NCBI GenBank assembly: GCA_013816695.1
Contig: JACDDZ010000066.1
Location: forward strand, 1 to 8,137
Reading direction: 5' to 3'
DNA: 8,137 nt
Source of the DNA: Gemmatimonadaceae bacterium
GTDB lineage: Bacteria; Gemmatimonadota; Gemmatimonadetes; Gemmatimonadales; Gemmatimonadaceae
The notes beneath the pieces were generated by a model that was not told where the DNA came from, did not search any database, and saw only the letters and a list, made by a program, of their open reading frames with translations. Made by a program: the position numbers and the translations under genes. Positions 6,126 to 8,137 of this stretch are shown here, in pieces. Position 1 is the stretch's first letter, and each line of letters begins with the position of its first letter.

Positions 6126-7013
6126 ATGAAAGAAACAGCACCACGCGGCGCGTTTGGAGTCACCGACCTGATGCTGCTCACGATGGCTACCATCTGGGCA
6201 ATCAATTTCAGCGTCGTCAAATACGGGACTGGATTAATTGCGCCGATGGCGTTCACTGGAATGCGAGTCGGCATTTGTGCAGTGCTGCTTGTTGGAATCG
6301 CACTCTGGCAACGAAAACCGCTTCCTGTAAGCCGCGACATAATGGTGCTGCTCGTGCTTGGTATCGTTGGAAACGGTTTGTACCAACTTCTATTTGTGGA
6401 GGGCGTCTCACGCACCCGCGCCGGTAATGCGGCGCTGATTGTCGCTGCAGCTCCCGGGTTCATAGCTGTTGCGAGCCGGATGCGCGGTATCGAGCGTGCC
6501 AGCCGGAGAGTTCTTTCCGGGATTGGACTTTCGATTCTTGGTGTCGGCTTTGTTGTGCTTGGCAGCTCGTCGGCGAACTCGCGCGAAAATACTTTCCTCG
6601 GATCGCTGCTCGTGTTCAGCGGCGTGCTGTGCTGGACTGCATATACGGTCGGGCTGCAGCCGCTGACGAAGCGAATCGATCCAATCCAGCTGGCGGCGAC
6701 AGCCATGGTTGGTGGAACGATTCCGCTCATATTCACGACGATTCCAGCGATTGTGGACACAGACTGGACCGCAATTGGCCTTGGTGCATGGGCATCGCTG
6801 CTCTATGCGAGCGTCCTGTCCATGGTTGTCGGGTACCTGTTCTGGTATCGCGGACTGAAAGTGCTTGGACCTACGCGTACGGCGTCGTATTCGAATCTGC
6901 AGCCTGTCATCGCGCTTGCTGTTGCCTGGGTATTCCTCAAGGAAGTGCCGACCGCGTGGCAAATCGTGGGCGTGGCGACAATCATGTCGGGTGTTCTACT
7001 GACTCGTTCATGA
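6126..7013 (+). CDS. EamA/DMT-family membrane transporter
   Basis: The protein has 295 residues, the usual length for ten-helix drug/metabolite transporters with two EamA repeats. Repeat one spans about residues 10-145: it starts 'LMLLTMATIWAINFSVVKYG' and contains 'GMRVGICAVLLVGIALW' and 'GIVGNGLYQLLFVEGVSRTRAGNAALI'-type helices. Repeat two spans about 155-290 and ends 'ALAVAWVFLKEVPTAWQIVG', the typical 'E-(x)n-G' last-helix-pair signature. The 'W-N-F' of helix 1 and 'TRTASYSNLQPV' before helix 9 are classic for the family. Such proteins export amino acids, metabolites or drugs across the inner membrane; the substrate cannot be read from sequence. The start at 6126 lacks a ribosome site but has a leaderless-style -10 box. 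The gene overlaps the following HAD gene by four bases (ATGA), so it is probably the first gene of a three-gene operon. Confidence 0.88.
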   Translation: MKETAPRGAFGVTDLMLLTMATIWAINFSVVKYGTGLIAPMAFTGMRVGICAVLLVGIALWQRKPLPVSRDIMVLLVLGIVGNGLYQLLFVEGVSRTRAGNAALIVAAAPGFIAVASRMRGIERASRRVLSGIGLSILGVGFVVLGSSSANSRENTFLGSLLVFSGVLCWTAYTVGLQPLTKRIDPIQLAATAMVGGTIPLIFTTIPAIVDTDWTAIGLGAWASLLYASVLSMVVGYLFWYRGLKVLGPTRTASYSNLQPVIALAVAWVFLKEVPTAWQIVGVATIMSGVLLTRS

Positions 7014-7702
7014 AGCTGGTTCTTTTTGACATTGACGGCACGCTGCTTCGGAGCGGCGGCGCAGGGCGCCGTTCGATGGAGCGCGCGTTGAGCGGAATAT
7101 TCGGAACGACTGGTGATGACCAATACCACTACGACGGCAAGACCGACAAGCAGATAGTTCGTGAGCTGATGCAGCGAGCGGGCAAGGACCCCGAGCACGT
7201 CGAGGAAAAAATGACGGAGCTCCTCGACGAGTATCTCGCCGGGTTGAACGATGCGCTCAAGATGGAGCAGCATAGGGTTATGCTTTATCCCGGGATTCCT
7301 GAAATTCTCGATGCGCTCGAGAGCCAGGACAATATCATTCTCGGCCTTCTTACAGGAAACATCGAAGCCGGAGCGCGGAAGAAACTGAGCGCGGCTGGAC
7401 TTGATCCGGACCGCTTTCGCGTCAACGCCTTCGGTTCGGATCACGCGCACCGGCCTGAACTGCCAGGCATTGCGCAGCGCAGAGCGAGGGAACTGCTCAA
7501 CATCGACGTTGCAGGCAATCGTGTCGTTGTAATCGGTGATACTCCGGCGGATATCGACTGCGGACGCTCCATCGGGGCCCGCGCAATTGGCGTTGCAACG
7601 GGCAGATATTCCGTTGACGAGCTGGCAACTCATTCACCGTATGCTGTGTTCCAGGATCTGGGCGACACTTCCACCGTGCTTCAGACAATTCTCGATGCGT
7701 GA
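7010..7702 (+). CDS. HAD-superfamily hydrolase, phosphoglycolate-phosphatase-like
   Basis: The protein has 230 residues with all HAD motifs. Motif I is DIDGT (D7 nucleophile, D9 acid/base), motif II is 'LLTGN' with T115, and motif IV is 'GDTPAD' with D177 and D181 for Mg2+. At motif III the basic residue is probably R148 in 'HRPELP' rather than lysine, as in some members of this subgroup. The region between motifs I and II (about residues 14-95, including 'DGKTDKQIV') is a helical C1 cap, as in phosphoglycolate phosphatases and beta-phosphoglucomutases. The protein is soluble and cytoplasmic, and should dephosphorylate a small phospho-metabolite; the substrate is unknown. The ATG at 7010 overlaps the EamA stop as ATGA. 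The frame is open further upstream inside the transporter gene, but MKLVLFDIDGT is the standard N-terminus of the fold. Its end overlaps the CYTH gene by eight bases, so all three genes are likely translated together. Confidence 0.88.
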   Translation: MKLVLFDIDGTLLRSGGAGRRSMERALSGIFGTTGDDQYHYDGKTDKQIVRELMQRAGKDPEHVEEKMTELLDEYLAGLNDALKMEQHRVMLYPGIPEILDALESQDNIILGLLTGNIEAGARKKLSAAGLDPDRFRVNAFGSDHAHRPELPGIAQRRARELLNIDVAGNRVVVIGDTPADIDCGRSIGARAIGVATGRYSVDELATHSPYAVFQDLGDTSTVLQTILDA

Positions 7703-8137
7703 AGTCGAGCTGAAGAGCGTCGTCGACGATGTAATGATTCGCCGACAGCTCGTGGAACTCGCTGGCGGGCGGCTCCTGTATGAGGGATCGCTTGAGGATC
7801 TTCGTTACGACAATGCCGCTCGTGAGCTCTCAGAAAAAGACGAAGTCCTGCGTCTTCGCGTGTATGGGGGAATTGAGAGCACGCACGCATTTCTCGACTG
7901 GAAGGGCAGGACGACTTTTCAGGACGGCTACAAAGTACGCGAAGAGTTGTCGAGCCAGGTTGGCAGCGTGGCAGTCTTCAAGACGATACTCGAAAATCTT
8001 GGATATGTCGTTATTGCGGAAATAGGACGGTGGATCGCGCAGTATCAGTTGGGCGAAGCTACAGTTCGCTTTGAGCGCTATCCACAGATGGACGATCTCG
8101 TTGAGGTCGAAGGCGAGCCTGAAGAAATCGAGGCAGC
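7695..8137 (+). CDS. CYTH-domain protein (class IV adenylate cyclase / triphosphatase-like), 3' end missing
   Basis: The first 147 residues are visible and the frame is still open at the right edge of the window. The N-terminal signature is EVELK (E3, E5, K7), the ExExK motif that names the CYTH tunnel fold. R53 and R55 in 'LRLR', K70 in 'DWKG', and R82-E83-E84 in 'KVREE' follow in the expected order, then 'VEVEGE' near 136-141. CYTH enzymes bind triphosphates and Mg2+ in a beta-barrel tunnel and act as adenylate cyclases, thiamine triphosphatases or inorganic triphosphatases. The usual late K-x-R pair is replaced here by R112-W-I114, so one phosphate-binding arginine may be missing. The ATG lies eight bases inside the HAD gene, in another frame, with no ribosome site, which implies coupled translation. 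The exact reaction cannot be chosen from sequence. Confidence 0.82.
   Translation, partial: MREVELKSVVDDVMIRRQLVELAGGRLLYEGSLEDLRYDNAARELSEKDEVLRLRVYGGIESTHAFLDWKGRTTFQDGYKVREELSSQVGSVAVFKTILENLGYVVIAEIGRWIAQYQLGEATVRFERYPQMDDLVEVEGEPEEIEA

Noticed and set aside
6079..6144. Longer N-terminus of the DUF6941-like protein (start at 6144)
   Set aside because: It would overlap the divergent EamA start, adds proline- and alanine-rich sequence unlike the family's N-terminus, and would bury the -10 box placed correctly for 6078.
6113..6760. A 215-residue minus-strand open frame opposite the EamA transporter
   Set aside because: Ser/Thr/Pro-rich translation typical of the antisense of hydrophobic helices. 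The sense strand gives a full ten-helix transporter.
6629..7009. Upstream extension of the HAD reading frame to give a 357-residue protein
   Set aside because: The extra 127 residues are out-of-frame translation of the EamA gene (rich in W, C, H and R, with no fold), and the HAD fold begins exactly at MKLVLFDIDGT with an ATGA overlap.

Overview
The window reads as chromosomal DNA of a moderately high-GC, diderm (outer-membrane) bacterium. The tamA/bamA-like then tamB order, an NlpC/P60 protein with N-terminal SH3b-like segments, and the style of the DUF6941-like and CYTH proteins suggest a soil or sediment Gemmatimonadota or a close relative. That placement is an inference from protein style, not a measurement. 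No mobile element, CRISPR array, rRNA, tRNA or long repeat is visible. Coding density is nearly complete, and no gap between genes exceeds about 80 bases.

Region 1 (1-4604, + strand) is an envelope-biogenesis pair. It holds the last 142 residues of an Omp85-type barrel protein (TamA/BamA-like), then four bases later a full 1389-residue TamB/AsmA-like protein. Together they would form an inner-to-outer membrane module for outer-membrane protein insertion and/or lipid transport.

Region 2 (4605-5653, + strand) holds a 65-residue protein with four CxxC pairs, resembling a B-box-type zinc finger, with the best Shine-Dalgarno sequence in the window. An SH3b-NlpC/P60 cysteine peptidase follows. Its reading frame is open upstream of the first GTG and overlaps the zinc-finger stop codon, so the real start is uncertain.

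Region 3 (5650-6078, - strand) is a single DUF6941-like gene. It converges on the peptidase with a 4-base tail-to-tail overlap and diverges from region 4 across only 47 bases. Each divergent start has a TANNNT -10-like hexamer 6 or 7 bases before its ATG and no Shine-Dalgarno sequence, which fits two back-to-back leaderless promoters.

Region 4 (6126-8137, + strand) is a tightly overlapping three-gene unit. An EamA-family (DMT) transporter is followed by a HAD-superfamily phosphatase (ATGA overlap) and then a CYTH-domain protein (8-base overlap) that runs off the right edge. The HAD and CYTH proteins both belong to phosphate-ester or polyphosphate chemistry families, but no pathway can be fixed from sequence alone.

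I found no clearly new multi-gene system. The most unusual points are the peptidase start, the mirrored leaderless promoters, the small zinc-finger protein beside the peptidase, the altered CYTH active-site motif and the paired cysteines in TamA and TamB.
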